Notes: generated by a model not told the origin, from the letters alone. Positions 1-8,100 are shown, counted from the first letter of the stretch. The stretch is 64,000 bases of DNA from JANXQG01 sp963804375 (GCA_963804375.1 CAWDQE010000017.1:1-64000), one strand, 5' to 3'. Numbers and translations: made by a program.

Positions 1-255
1 GTTGCCTTCAAGCGTCGTATACGGTGCCCGGACTGGCCGATAACGCACGATCGTCAGCGGCGGAAAGTTGACGCCGGCGAGCCAGGCTTGCAGGTGCGGG
101 ATGAACTGGTATGTTCCGGCCTTTTCGCCGCCAACGTCTGCAAACAAGATGGCCTCTGGCCTGACCCGCCGCTCATGGAGACCGACAAGCATGGCGGTGG
201 AATCGCGACCGACGCCACAGGCGACGACGACCACGCGGTCTTGGAGGCATTGCAT
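1..255 (-). CDS. PP-loop (PAPS-reductase-like) protein, cut by left edge
   Basis: Only the first 85 codons lie in the window; the gene continues past the left edge. The N-terminus reads a beta strand (VVVVAC), then a P-loop-like turn (GVGRDSTAML) and a second strand ending ILFADVGGE. This is the layout of the PP-loop ATP pyrophosphatase/PAPS-reductase family seen in many phages and integrative elements. The start at 255 follows a GAGGA ribosome binding site. It is divergent from the DUF4262 gene and belongs to the integrative element. The usual SGGxDS turn is altered to CGVGRDS. Family membership is likely; the substrate cannot be told. Confidence 0.7.
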   Translation of the reverse strand, partial: MQCLQDRVVVVACGVGRDSTAMLVGLHERRVRPEAILFADVGGEKAGTYQFIPHLQAWLAGVNFPPLTIVRYRPVRAPYTTLEGN

Positions 256-337
256 AGTTCCTCACGATTGTGATCTGCAGGAAATGGGCCTACTTGCCCA
301 AGCATGCACGCTTGCGTATGCTGACGTGGAGCATGCC

Positions 338-814
338 ATGAAACGAATACTCCCGGTGGCTAAGGACGATCACGACCGCAAACTGCTCGCTGACGTTGAG
401 CGAGTGGGCTGGCACGTCGTTGGGGTTTACGATGACGAAGGAAGTCCAGGATTCGCCTTTTCGGTCGGGCTGTTCCACACCTTTGAGCACCCGGAGATCA
501 TCGTATTCGGACTGCCGGACGTCGAAGCGGTCCGAATCATCAACATCATCGGATTGCAAGTGCAAGGCGGCACGCGATTCCATGCGAACGACCTGTCGGA
601 CGACGTTGCAGAGGGCTTGCCCGTTGCGTTCAAGATGGTTCCCGAGCATTTCTACCGCGAGTACCTTGGCTACGCCCTTTGGTTCTATCGCGGCTTTGAC
701 TTCCCCGTCCTGCAATGCGTCTGGCCCGACAAAGCTGGACTGTTCGCATGGCAGGACGGGTACGATCATGGCTTTGACGAGTTGCAGCCGATATTGGCAC
801 ATCCGTCGCGGTAG
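338..814 (+). CDS. DUF4262 domain protein
   Basis: 158 residues that match the DUF4262 pattern: an N-terminal helix (DDHDRKLLADVERVGWHVV), then GFAFSVGLFHTFEHPEIIVFGL, an NIIG segment, and a C-terminal FYRGFDFPVLQCVWPD followed by WQDGYD. The family's function is not established. Start 338 was chosen because the conserved region begins just after it; an in-frame ATG at 284 is possible but has its AGGA too close. It is the only plus-strand gene in the left element and converges on the helicase gene with an 11-base gap. Confidence 0.75.
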   Translation: MKRILPVAKDDHDRKLLADVERVGWHVVGVYDDEGSPGFAFSVGLFHTFEHPEIIVFGLPDVEAVRIINIIGLQVQGGTRFHANDLSDDVAEGLPVAFKMVPEHFYREYLGYALWFYRGFDFPVLQCVWPDKAGLFAWQDGYDHGFDELQPILAHPSR

Positions 815-824
815 TGGCCGCTGC

Positions 825-2990
825 TCAACTGTCGAGGAACAACGAAAGCTGCCGCGTGACGGCGGCACTGAGGGAACCGGTGGGCATGCGACGGGGACGG
901 CGACCGGCATCGCGAACAAGAGGACTTGGACTTTCGATGGTCGTCGCAGCCTGTACAACCGCCACGGCTTCATCCATGTTGAGCTTCGCCCACACGCGTT
1001 CTGCATCGCCGAAGTCGATGTTCTCGACCAGGCTCTTTGCGAGTTCCATCGTCATTGAGCCGCCGTCAGCAGACAAGGCAGCCAAGCCTTCGGCAGAGAA
1101 CTGACCTTCCAAAGCCAGCGAAGCGTCGAGCTTTTGGGCCATCAACGCCATCGCACGGGCCTGCATACTATCGCGGTAGTAGAGGTAGAACACGCGGCAG
1201 GGATGCTTCTGCCCGATTCGCCAGGACCTTCGCGATGCCTGACGCAGCGTGAACGTGTCATACCCGGTTTCGTAAAACACGATGGACGGGAAGTTGTGCC
1301 GATCGGCAGCATCGAAGAGCGTCAGTCCTGTTCGAACCGGCTGAGGATGCGAGATGAGCACGTCAACGCCGGGAGCATTATCGGCGATCCACTGGCTGCG
1401 GTGCCGGGTGGGGACCTTGGCAGCGTCGAGGACCTTGACCGTGAAACCGGCGTCGGTGACGATCTTCTCAAGCCGCTGCAAGACCGGGTGCGTGCTCGTG
1501 TAGACGCAGAACACCCAGCACTGCCGGCCTTGGCTCCTCTCTGCGGTCAGGATCTCCAGCAGCTTGCGTTCCTTGGGCCACAGCGTATTGCGGTCCAGCG
1601 ACGGCGGCGTCACGACATGCACGAACCGCCCGTTGTCGTTGTAGCCGATCGCCGGCCAATCGTACGGTACGTCGGGCCACGCCAGTAACGCGTGCAGCAT
1701 CCCCGAGAGAAGCTGATGATTGCCCCGTTTCAAGAGTTTGGCTACCTCGTCCTTGAGCGTCGCTTCCAGGTCCTTGTACGGCTCCATCAGGTCCGCACCC
1801 ATGCGAACGGCGATCGGCTGCTCCGCGTACTCCGGCAGGCCCTCCGCCACGTCCTTGAGGTTCAGGAAGATCGTGTTGCCGATAAGATGCCTTCCGTAGA
1901 GCGTGGGCATGATGCCGGGCTGCTCGGCCTGGCGGCGGCTGGTGCTCTTGCCGTTGGAGCGACGGTTGTCGCTTGCGGTCACTTTCTCGGTGATGATCGT
2001 ATCGACGCGGCCGTAACGGCGGGCGAACTCCATATCATCTTGCCATGAAAGACCCTCGGCCTTTAGGCTCTGGGGAGACATGCGGAAGAGCAGCGAACGG
2101 ACATGCCCGGCCTTGCCGCCGATAAGCGTGCCCGTCATGGCAATCACCTTGCGACAGGAAGCGACGAGGGCACCCAAGGCATTTGCACGGGCGGAGGTTT
2201 CGCTCTTCTCCTCATGCACTTCGTCGCAGATCAGGTAATCGAACACGCCCCGCATGTGCTTGTGGACGTAGTCCGCGGGTGCCCAGACGGCACGCTTGTC
2301 GATGTACTGCCACAAGGCCGTGCCGCAGCGACGCATGACGGGCTGACCATCAGCGGCCTCAATCCGTGTCGGCACTTCGGCGATGCACTTCTTCCGCGAC
2401 CGCTCCAGGTCCTTCATGGTGAGGTAATCTCCTTCGCCGCCAGCCTTGCTTCGCAGTTGGGAGCCGCAGTCGGGACAGCGGAGAAGACCATGGTGGTCCT
2501 TCACGGCCGCCGCACGCCAGTAGGGTCCGTTTTTTGCCAGGGTCTCGCCGACCAGAAGCCACGAAGGTGTCGCCGGCTTTTCGTGCGGGTAGGTGAGCAA
2601 CTCACGCCAGCGTTCCAGCACGCGGATTTCGACCGCGTTGTCGGGGAATATGGCGTGCAGTTCCTTCTGCCAAGTCGTGACCAGGTGCGGCGGTGCCATC
2701 ACGATCGCCCGATAAGGTCTGCCGGCCGCGTGGGCATGGACGGCACAGGCACCCATTTGCGTCTTGCCCGTGCCGCACTCAGAGCACAGATAGACCGACT
2801 TCTGCCGCTTCAGGGTTTTGACGGCGGCGGTAACGACGTGGGCCTGGGCCGGCAGCATGGGACGTTTCAGATTGAGCGTGATTACCGCGTCGGTAGTGGG
2901 GACGTGCAGCGGCTCGAACGCCTGGCGGGCACGCTCCGCGACCAGGGACCCGTAGCGGTCGAGATAATCTTGCAGTGTTTCGCAGTTCAT
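825..2990 (-). CDS. SNF2/DEAD-like superfamily 2 helicase
   Basis: 721 residues with a superfamily 2 helicase order: Walker A CGTGKT (about 2761-2780), AIVMAPPHLVTTW (motif Ia), a zinc-ribbon insert beginning CPDCGSQL (about 2455-2480), motif II DEVH (about 2211-2235), motif III MTGTL, and a C-terminal lobe ending with the motif VI-like QASRRSWRIGQ (about 1205-1245). The IGQ motif VI points to the SNF2 branch. It is probably a DNA translocase or helicase used in element replication or gene expression. It lies directly downstream of the 201-residue unknown protein on the same strand. The exact role is inference. Confidence 0.85.
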   Translation of the reverse strand: MNCETLQDYLDRYGSLVAERARQAFEPLHVPTTDAVITLNLKRPMLPAQAHVVTAAVKTLKRQKSVYLCSECGTGKTQMGACAVHAHAAGRPYRAIVMAPPHLVTTWQKELHAIFPDNAVEIRVLERWRELLTYPHEKPATPSWLLVGETLAKNGPYWRAAAVKDHHGLLRCPDCGSQLRSKAGGEGDYLTMKDLERSRKKCIAEVPTRIEAADGQPVMRRCGTALWQYIDKRAVWAPADYVHKHMRGVFDYLICDEVHEEKSETSARANALGALVASCRKVIAMTGTLIGGKAGHVRSLLFRMSPQSLKAEGLSWQDDMEFARRYGRVDTIITEKVTASDNRRSNGKSTSRRQAEQPGIMPTLYGRHLIGNTIFLNLKDVAEGLPEYAEQPIAVRMGADLMEPYKDLEATLKDEVAKLLKRGNHQLLSGMLHALLAWPDVPYDWPAIGYNDNGRFVHVVTPPSLDRNTLWPKERKLLEILTAERSQGRQCWVFCVYTSTHPVLQRLEKIVTDAGFTVKVLDAAKVPTRHRSQWIADNAPGVDVLISHPQPVRTGLTLFDAADRHNFPSIVFYETGYDTFTLRQASRRSWRIGQKHPCRVFYLYYRDSMQARAMALMAQKLDASLALEGQFSAEGLAALSADGGSMTMELAKSLVENIDFGDAERVWAKLNMDEAVAVVQAATTIESPSPLVRDAGRRPRRMPTGSLSAAVTRQLSLFLDS

Positions 2991-3025
2991 CGTGTTGAAA
3001 AGTTTCCTGTGGGTAGGTGACTTGC

Positions 3026-3631
3026 TTACGCCACCATCCGCAGGTGGCCTTCTTTTACGCCTTGCATGACCAGGGCATCCAGTTCATCCGGTTCAGTCTT
3101 CAGCACGCCGGCTGTGGCCTGAAACCCGTTGGCGATGACAATGCCGCCGTCTTTGGTCATGGTCCGCTTCAGCCAGGGAATCCAAGACCGCAGCAAAGGC
3201 GTCGTATAACGCGGGCCGGACAATTCCGTCCAAAGATGATCGTCGCTCATGTTCGGCATGAGGCCGGGGAGCTTGGCCAGGGCAACCAGATGGATTACGC
3301 CCGGAGCCAGCTTCGCGATCGCGGCACCGTAGCTGACGGGCTTGCCGTCAAACTCGGTTCTGGCTCTTGTCATTTCTTCGCTCTCATCGCCGTGCAAGAT
3401 GAACTCTGCTTCGATGTCGGGCTGGTAGAGCGTAGCTCGCACGGCTTTTGCGGCAGTATCAGCACCCGTGGCACTCAAAAGCAGCAGGCCGGAGAAGTCC
3501 CGCGAGTACCGCCTGCGGACTTGCACACGGGCACCGTAGGGCCGCGACCAGGCTGCCGCGTGGCAGCGAAGCCGGAATTCGCTCTTGGCGGTCTTCATGA
3601 TCAGCGAGGGCAGTTCAACCTCTTCGGACAC
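3026..3631 (-). CDS. Unknown element protein, 201 aa
   Basis: I do not recognise this protein. It starts at a GTG at 3631 preceded by AAGGTGAT, a near-perfect Shine-Dalgarno sequence, and overlaps the last 31 bases of the CsrA-like gene, so the two are likely co-translated. An internal ATG at 3598, just after the CsrA stop, is the alternative start. Visible parts are a basic N-terminus rich in Arg and aromatic residues (CHAAAWSRPYGARVQVRRR), a middle acidic stretch, and a C-terminus with a repeated-looking ELDALV pattern. No signal peptide or membrane segment is seen. The helicase gene follows 35 bases downstream. Confidence 0.7.
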   Translation of the reverse strand: MSEEVELPSLIMKTAKSEFRLRCHAAAWSRPYGARVQVRRRYSRDFSGLLLLSATGADTAAKAVRATLYQPDIEAEFILHGDESEEMTRARTEFDGKPVSYGAAIAKLAPGVIHLVALAKLPGLMPNMSDDHLWTELSGPRYTTPLLRSWIPWLKRTMTKDGGIVIANGFQATAGVLKTEPDELDALVMQGVKEGHLRMVA

Positions 3632-3807
3632 GTATCACCTTCCTTTCGGGTTTCCGCCGCATCAGATGCTTCCTCTGGGAAGACTTCAACCCATTCTGGA
3701 GCATCGAATGCCAGCACCACTTCCCCGTCAAGAATATCGATGACGGTCACGACAACGTCGCCATTGATGACGACAGCTTCGCTCTTAGCACGAATGAAAG
3801 TCTCCAC
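3601..3807 (-). CDS. CsrA-like RNA-binding regulator
   Basis: 68 residues. From a GTG start at 3807 the protein reads METFIRAKSEAVVINGD and then VVVTVIDILDGEVVLAFDAP. This lines up residue by residue with the CsrA beta-strand core (R..G/S E.I.I...I.VTV..I....V.L..DAP), including the conserved DAP turn and a following V.V...E. An AGGAGG site sits nine bases before the GTG. A longer frame upstream to 3951 lacks CsrA similarity. CsrA binds GGA-containing 5' leaders of mRNAs; here it heads an element operon with a 201-residue unknown protein and the helicase. The tail after the core is hydrophilic and unusual (DAAETRKEGD). Confidence 0.65.
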   Translation of the reverse strand: METFIRAKSEAVVINGDVVVTVIDILDGEVVLAFDAPEWVEVFPEEASDAAETRKEGDTCPKRLNCPR

Positions 3808-4354
3808 GACTCTGGACCTCCTAACATCGCCCTCTTGGGTAATTGAGACACCCGTGGCCGGATTGCCCCAGGGCCAGCTACAACTGACAGCCCAATGGAC
3901 CGCCACGACTCGGCGTGGGTCTTTGTGAGCCAAAGCGGTGCTGAGACGCAACCGCTGGGAGAGCCGCCTGAAAAGAGAGAAAATGGTCGGTGCGGCAGAC
4001 GGAGCTTATGTTGGTCAGGACTAATGGAATGATATGGCATCGGTGCGTGAATGGCAAGCCCCCTGATTGGAATTGCGTGCTGAGCACTGCCAGTCGATGC
4101 CGCTGAACGGGCCGGCACCGAAAGGGCAGAGGAAGATCGAAAAGGATGAGCGGCTCGGACGGACGGAATCTCAAACCACGCGGGGCATCTTGGCACGTTG
4201 AAAATTCATCTCAAGATCAAAGTTGTGCGGCTAAACGCCCTCGCCCGATCATCACCTTGATTCTGGGCGTCGCGCTTCAAAGCTGGTGGAACCGCCGCCA
4301 AGACGCCAGATCCTGGGCCCATTGCTGCTCCAATCTGGTCGAGGGGCATCACGT
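3808..4354. other. 547-base gap with no supported gene
   Basis: No frame here has both a plausible start and protein-like composition; open frames are GC-rich shadows. It should hold the promoter of the minus-strand CsrA-helicase operon, but I cannot point to a convincing promoter. Confidence 0.4.
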
Positions 4355-4672
4355 TCAGGCGGAAGAGCCCAACTTGGTCATCGGTGGATTACTGTCGATA
4401 ATCTCGCCTGTCTCCGACACCGTCAGGTAGTATGACCAGCCAATTCGAGCACTGACCGTTACGGCGAGGTTCTTATCCGGCTCACGCTGCTCCCAGATGT
4501 TGACTCGGTACTTGCCGTTGTGATGATTGCAGATCTCGACACGGTGCAGCCGCGGCGGCTTGCCGATCTTCGCCAACACCTGGGACTTGATCTTCTCGGT
4601 GTGGTTCGGCTTGGGTTGTGCCGCCGCAGCGGGTTCGTCCTTGTTCGTGGGCGTGTTCTTGACCTTTTCCAT
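4355..4672 (-). CDS. Unknown element protein, 105 aa
   Basis: Not recognised. The start at 4672 has GGAGA a suitable distance upstream. The first ~30 residues are charged and proline/alanine-rich (KNTPTNKDEPAAAAQPKP). They are followed by a compact region with beta-strand pattern (HRVEICNHHNGKYRVNIWE, then ARIGWSYYLTV). It resembles a small basic, possibly nucleic-acid-binding protein, but that is inference. It is part of a minus-strand series of small genes in the integrative element. Confidence 0.6.
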   Translation of the reverse strand: MEKVKNTPTNKDEPAAAAQPKPNHTEKIKSQVLAKIGKPPRLHRVEICNHHNGKYRVNIWEQREPDKNLAVTVSARIGWSYYLTVSETGEIIDSNPPMTKLGSSA

Positions 4673-4734
4673 TGTTTTCTCCGGTTAGTAGGGATTGCCC
4701 TTCTCTTGGACTCTGGGCCGCTGATGTTGCCGCT

Positions 4735-5265
4735 TCAAGGCAGGATTTTCTTTACCACCTTTTCGCAGAACCTTTCGTATCGCTTTCGAGCAAGCTCCAC
4801 GTCCGCATGCAGGTTGTTGATATGCTCCTCCAAGCCCCCAATCATCGGTTCTCCTACATCGGGCGACAAGGTTCCCTCCGCAATTCGCCTGTGAAGCACC
4901 TGGAGTGCCGATTGCGATTTATGAAGGACGGCATCCAGGCATGCCTTGTCACTGCACTCTCGAAGGTAAGCCAGGGTATAGGTCACGGCCGCATGGACCA
5001 GGAACGGTTCAAACACGCCTTTAGCAGCGTGACGAAACTTCTCCTCAAACTTGTTGTAACGCCGTTCAAACCTCTCTTCATCTGTTTCTGCCGTTTCCTG
5101 CTTTGCAGGGGGTTCAAGGAACGCCAGGTACATCCACGCGAGCATCCTGTCTCTCTCAAGCACGTCCAGGCCATCGAGAAGTTGAAACAGATTATCGAGG
5201 CTGTTCCTGTCGGGATGCGGAGCCAGGGTGACATACTGGATGTGGTGGATTAAGTAGTCGCTCAT
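4735..5265 (-). CDS. Unknown helical element protein, ~176 aa
   Basis: Not recognised. The start is taken at the ATG at 5265 (MSDYL); an ATG at 5271 also follows the same AGGAGA site and cannot be excluded. The sequence is strongly alpha-helical: an LLDGLDVLERDRMLAWMYLAF helix region, an ETDEERFERRYNKFEEKF coiled-coil-like stretch, and a long C-terminal helix (ADVELARKRYERFCEKVVKK). No membrane segment or catalytic motif is visible. It lies 62 bases upstream of the 105-residue gene on the same strand. Confidence 0.65.
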   Translation of the reverse strand: MSDYLIHHIQYVTLAPHPDRNSLDNLFQLLDGLDVLERDRMLAWMYLAFLEPPAKQETAETDEERFERRYNKFEEKFRHAAKGVFEPFLVHAAVTYTLAYLRECSDKACLDAVLHKSQSALQVLHRRIAEGTLSPDVGEPMIGGLEEHINNLHADVELARKRYERFCEKVVKKILP

Positions 5266-5302
5266 GTACATGGCTCTCCTGTCTGGGAAGACCTGCAGGG
5301 TG

Positions 5303-5509
5303 TCAACGAGACGGGCTCCCCTCCGATATCATGTTGTTGACCTCATCCAGATCGTCTTGAACGCTTTCAGCGGCGACGTTTCTCGGCTCCGGAGAAACGT
5401 GGAGTTCGAGGCTTGACCCCACGCCGCACGCCTTCGGATTGCTCCAGGCGTGCTTAACGGCTCGGTCTTCCGGCTTTTGTATCACTCGCACTCCATGCCC
5501 ATCGGGCAT
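5303..5509 (-). CDS. Possible small element protein, 68 aa
   Basis: Not recognised. Composition is protein-like (KPEDRAVKHAWSNP, then ELHVSPEPRNVA, then an acidic tail DDLDEVNNM) and it fits between two better supported minus-strand genes. No clear Shine-Dalgarno is seen before the ATG, so the start and even its expression are uncertain. Confidence 0.4.
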   Translation of the reverse strand: MPDGHGVRVIQKPEDRAVKHAWSNPKACGVGSSLELHVSPEPRNVAAESVQDDLDEVNNMISEGSPSR

Positions 5510-5722
5510 AAGGATTCAACGATAACGAGAACACCACCATTTCGTCAGGAATTCGTGGTCGAGAATCGCTCGCCACAGCTTGGCGGGAAGCTCGATCACG
5601 ACGTACCAGATGATGGAGAATAAATTGGACATTGATGTCTTTCCTTTTCGTTGCGAATGCCTGCGAGCCATCGTAGAAAGCGTCTACCAGGGAGTCGTGC
5701 TCTCTGGCCCCTGAAAGCATTC

Positions 5723-5980
5723 CTAAGCTGGGTCCGCCATCATTCTTACCTCTGGGATGCCGTCCAAGATTTTCCTGAACAGGGCGTGATTCATTTGCGA
5801 GCCGTAGACCGCTCGGAAGGTACAGCAGGGGAAACATTCCTCTTCATTTACCGATTCGCTGCCCTTGAAGACGAAAAACCGGCTAAGGCGATTGAGCAGC
5901 CACGTGGTGCTTGCGATATTCTCCACTCGAACCTTTCCGTCCGTGCCCAAAGGGCGTATCCACACAGAAAATGGTTTCAT
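5723..5980 (-). CDS. Unknown element protein, 85 aa
   Basis: Not recognised. It starts at an ATG at 5980 just after AGGAGCAGGAC. It opens with MKPFSVWIRPLGTDGKVRVEN, a small beta-rich beginning, then contains EEECFPCCTF with three cysteines and ends in a short helix (HALFRKILDGIPEV). The cysteine pair might bind metal, but only one cluster is present. It lies 27 bases downstream of the 142-residue gene and is probably co-transcribed. Confidence 0.6.
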   Translation of the reverse strand: MKPFSVWIRPLGTDGKVRVENIASTTWLLNRLSRFFVFKGSESVNEEECFPCCTFRAVYGSQMNHALFRKILDGIPEVRMMADPA

Positions 5981-6006
5981 TGTCCTGCTCCTGTTTGAAA
6001 CTGCTT

Positions 6007-6435
6007 CTAAAGTGAAACTGACGGGCCCCGAGCCGTGAGGGCCGCTGCGAACCTGTTTCCCAATGCCTCGATCTCCGCGGCCGTCCGGCCGAAGGCATCG
6101 GCAATCTGTTTTCTGCCCCGCAGAGTCCTTGGCCGCACTGGTATTCCCGCCTGGGGCATCATGATCGACTCGATCAGGCAGCGATATCGCTCGACTTCAC
6201 CGGTCAAGATGCAGTCGGCCGCAAATGGATGATCGAGATAAGAGTTGACGGCCGCAAGCTCACAATGCCCGCTGGGGACGGCACCGCCCGTAAAAGCGAA
6301 CACGCTGTACCAGTTCAAAAGGCCGTTCAGAACGGACTGATTGGTCTGCAACTCCAATTTGATCCCGGCCGACTGTTTCCGTCTGGCCGGCGAGTCGCCG
6401 GGATCTGGTTCATAAAAGTGCTTTGCATCATCCAT
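6007..6435 (-). CDS. Unknown element protein, 142 aa
   Basis: Not recognised. The ATG at 6435 is preceded by AAAGGA at moderate spacing. The N-terminal third is charged; the middle (NGLLNWYSVFAFTGGAVPSG) is hydrophobic but too short and polar for a firm transmembrane call. The C-terminal half is helical with Arg/Glu (GRTAAEIEALGNRFAAALTA). A hairpin terminator on this strand lies ~100 bases upstream, so this gene probably begins a new transcript. Confidence 0.6.
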   Translation of the reverse strand: MDDAKHFYEPDPGDSPARRKQSAGIKLELQTNQSVLNGLLNWYSVFAFTGGAVPSGHCELAAVNSYLDHPFAADCILTGEVERYRCLIESIMMPQAGIPVRPRTLRGRKQIADAFGRTAAEIEALGNRFAAALTARGPSVSL

Positions 6436-6533
6436 GAGAATGTCCTTTCACTGTTTGGGAAGACGAAGCGGAGTTTGGCCAGCGAAGGTTCTGGGGGCGG
6501 ATTCCGACCGTCTTGCACCACAGAAAACGAGAA

Positions 6534-6579
6534 AAGCCGACGTGGCCGAACGCCCGAAGGAATTCGACCACGTCGGCTT
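6534..6579 (-). terminator. Rho-independent terminator (minus strand)
   Basis: A perfect 12-base inverted repeat (AAGCCGACGTGG at 6534-6545, CCACGTCGGCTT at 6568-6579) extends inward with one mismatch to a 17-base stem and 12-base loop. On the minus strand it is followed by a T-rich run (CTTTTCTCGTTTTCTG); on the plus strand it is not, so it terminates leftward transcription. Confidence 0.7.
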
Positions 6580-7030
6580 ACTCGTCAACGAGCCCCCCGA
6601 CTGAGTCGAGTTGCTCTTCACCTAGTCTTCCGACCGACATTCGCTGTAACCCGAGCAATCAAGCTCTTCGCAACGGCTACATCTATATTCTACGTCAGTC
6701 CTGATGGATTGCCATAACCCGAATGGCGGCGGGGCTTCCTCGGGCAATCCGCTTAGACTTGGGCCAATGGCGGCCGGCGGTATCCGGCGTTACACGACTC
6801 TGCGAAACGGTCGGCGGCGGCGTGCCGGAAGATGCAGAAGCCCCAAAAAGAACGAAGGCCCGCGGTTGTCAGTACATCGTACCATGGTTCAGGCCGACTC
6901 ATGGCGGCAGATCTGAACCATCCTTGACGGACGGGCCTTCTAATGAATGGTTGCAGGCCACGGCAGCAGGGCAATGCAGCCAGTGGGGCATGCGACGATG
7001 CCACATAGGTAGGCTTGTTGCCGACGCCGC
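6580..7030. other. 451-base gap, no supported gene
   Basis: Open frames here, including one long minus-strand frame to 7289, have low-complexity Arg/Pro/Ala composition and no start signal. I see no gene. It is the 3' flank of the small gene at 7031-7183, before the hairpin terminator. Confidence 0.4.
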
Positions 7031-7183
7031 CTACTTGCCACGTATCACGAGCACCGGATCTTGGGCCTGTTGCGGGCAGGGCTGGCAGGTAGGTTTGCTG
7101 CGGGCGGCCAGATCGGCAAGCTGAACTTGCAGGGCGGTAAGATTGGCAGGCTGTTCGGCCGGCTTGGCAGGCGTATCGCTCAT
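7031..7183 (-). CDS. Small unknown protein, 50 aa
   Basis: The start is taken at 7183 (MSDTPAKPAEQPANL) because GAGGAG lies upstream; a longer version from 7228 lacks a ribosome binding site. The protein has a Pro/Ala-rich start, one short amphipathic helix (LTALQVQLADLAARS) and a CQPC pair near the end. It is not recognised. It lies between the 115-residue gene and the minus-strand terminator and is probably the last gene of that transcript. Confidence 0.5.
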   Translation of the reverse strand: MSDTPAKPAEQPANLTALQVQLADLAARSKPTCQPCPQQAQDPVLVIRGK

Positions 7184-7285
7184 CGGCGGGGCTCCTCGGT
7201 GCAGGCTGACAGTCGGGTAAATCGGCAAGATGGGCAGGAAGGTTGTGGCCGTGGTCAGGAGCCGTTAAGGTTTTCCTGGATTGTC

Positions 7286-7633
7286 TCATTCAACGGCGAC
7301 CCACTCTGCATCCATGACGATCTCGTGGGCGGCCAGAGTTTGTCGTAGGTCTGCATCCATCGAGGGGTCATCGAAGGCCATCGCCAGCATGTGCGTGACG
7401 GAAGTGCCGCAGCCGCCGACAAGCTTCACGGTCGTCTGGGGGCTGATGACGGAGCAGAATGCCCCCGGATCGGTGGCACGTTCGTCCTGGGTTTCGACTT
7501 CGAGGATCTTGGCCGGCTGGTCGCAGTAGATGCCGACGCCCTTCCCTTGGCGGGTGTGGATCACGATTCTCGGGCTGCCCGGCGGCGTGGTCAGCGAGCC
7601 GGTGGCGGTGGTGATGTAGGCGTAGGTGGGCAT
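7286..7633 (-). CDS. Unknown element protein, 115 aa
   Basis: Not recognised. The start is the ATG at 7633 (MPTYAYITTATGSL), preceded by AAAGAGA; the open frame extends further up but loses protein-like composition. It is beta-rich (RIVIHTRQGKGVGIYCDQPAKILEVET), then has LVGGCGTSVTHMLAMAF and an acidic C-terminal helix. No known motif is visible. It is the gene closest to the right attachment site of the element, 117 bases from the integrase-arm-like repeats. Confidence 0.6.
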   Translation of the reverse strand: MPTYAYITTATGSLTTPPGSPRIVIHTRQGKGVGIYCDQPAKILEVETQDERATDPGAFCSVISPQTTVKLVGGCGTSVTHMLAMAFDDPSMDADLRQTLAAHEIVMDAEWVAVE

Positions 7634-7749
7634 GGTGGTCTCTTTGGACTGGTGAAGGGGCGGCAAAGACAGATGGAACGACCGGTACCTAAGAGATAAT
7701 GACAGGATCAATGCCAGGATTTAGGTGCCAACGGCAGAACGCTGTCTTG

Positions 7750-7838
7750 TTTGAGTCAGAAAAGAGTCAGCCGGAAGCCTATTGCGGCAAGAACTAGATT
7801 CCAGCCTAATGGGAGAATCTGACTCAAATCTGACTCAA
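7750..7838. repeat. Putative integrase arm-type sites
   Basis: ATCTGACTCAA occurs twice in direct tandem (7817-7827 and 7828-7838). Its inverse TTTGAGTCAGA is at 7750-7760, followed by AAAGAGTCAG at 7761-7770. Short direct and inverted copies lie ~130-215 bases inside the displaced tRNA end, where tyrosine integrases have arm-binding sites. The role is inference. Confidence 0.5.
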
Positions 7839-7965
7839 TACGGGCAATACTCCACCCATTTGGGCCCCACGCCAGACCAACGCGGAATCGTCGCTAAAAT
7901 GAACTCTGGCAAGGACTTGCCGCCCAAGTGTCCTACAAGTACAATGCAACGGAAATGCGATTTTA

Positions 7966-8022
7966 CTAGGCTCAGGACCTGGTGGGAGTTAAATCTCGTG
8001 GAGGTTCAAGTCCTCTCTCGCA
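7966..8022 (+). other. 3' fragment of tRNA-Leu(CAG): attachment site
   Basis: The stretch folds as the 3' part of a leucine tRNA. It has an anticodon stem CTAGG/CCTGG around the loop CTCAGGA (anticodon CAG), a variable arm, a T arm containing GGTTCAAGTCC and an acceptor strand ending CTCTCGCA. The D arm and 5' acceptor strand are missing; the sequence upstream (GCGATTTTA) does not supply them. This is the typical scar left when an element integrates into a tRNA gene. The intact tRNA should be past the left edge of the window. Confidence 0.75.
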
Positions 8023-8100
8023 TTTGTAAGTTGAAACAGCGCAATGGTTTACGGCAGGTGACCGCAAGCCTGAATTGCTCCTGATCAAGGAGTCACCGCA

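Noticed and set aside
6753..7289. 178-codon minus-strand frame
   Set aside because: The composition is Arg/Pro/Ala noise, there is no ribosome binding site, and it overlaps a better supported small gene.
7957..8022. Complete short tRNA starting at GCGA (7957)
   Set aside because: There is no D arm and no full acceptor stem; only four bases match by chance, so a 3' fragment is the better reading.
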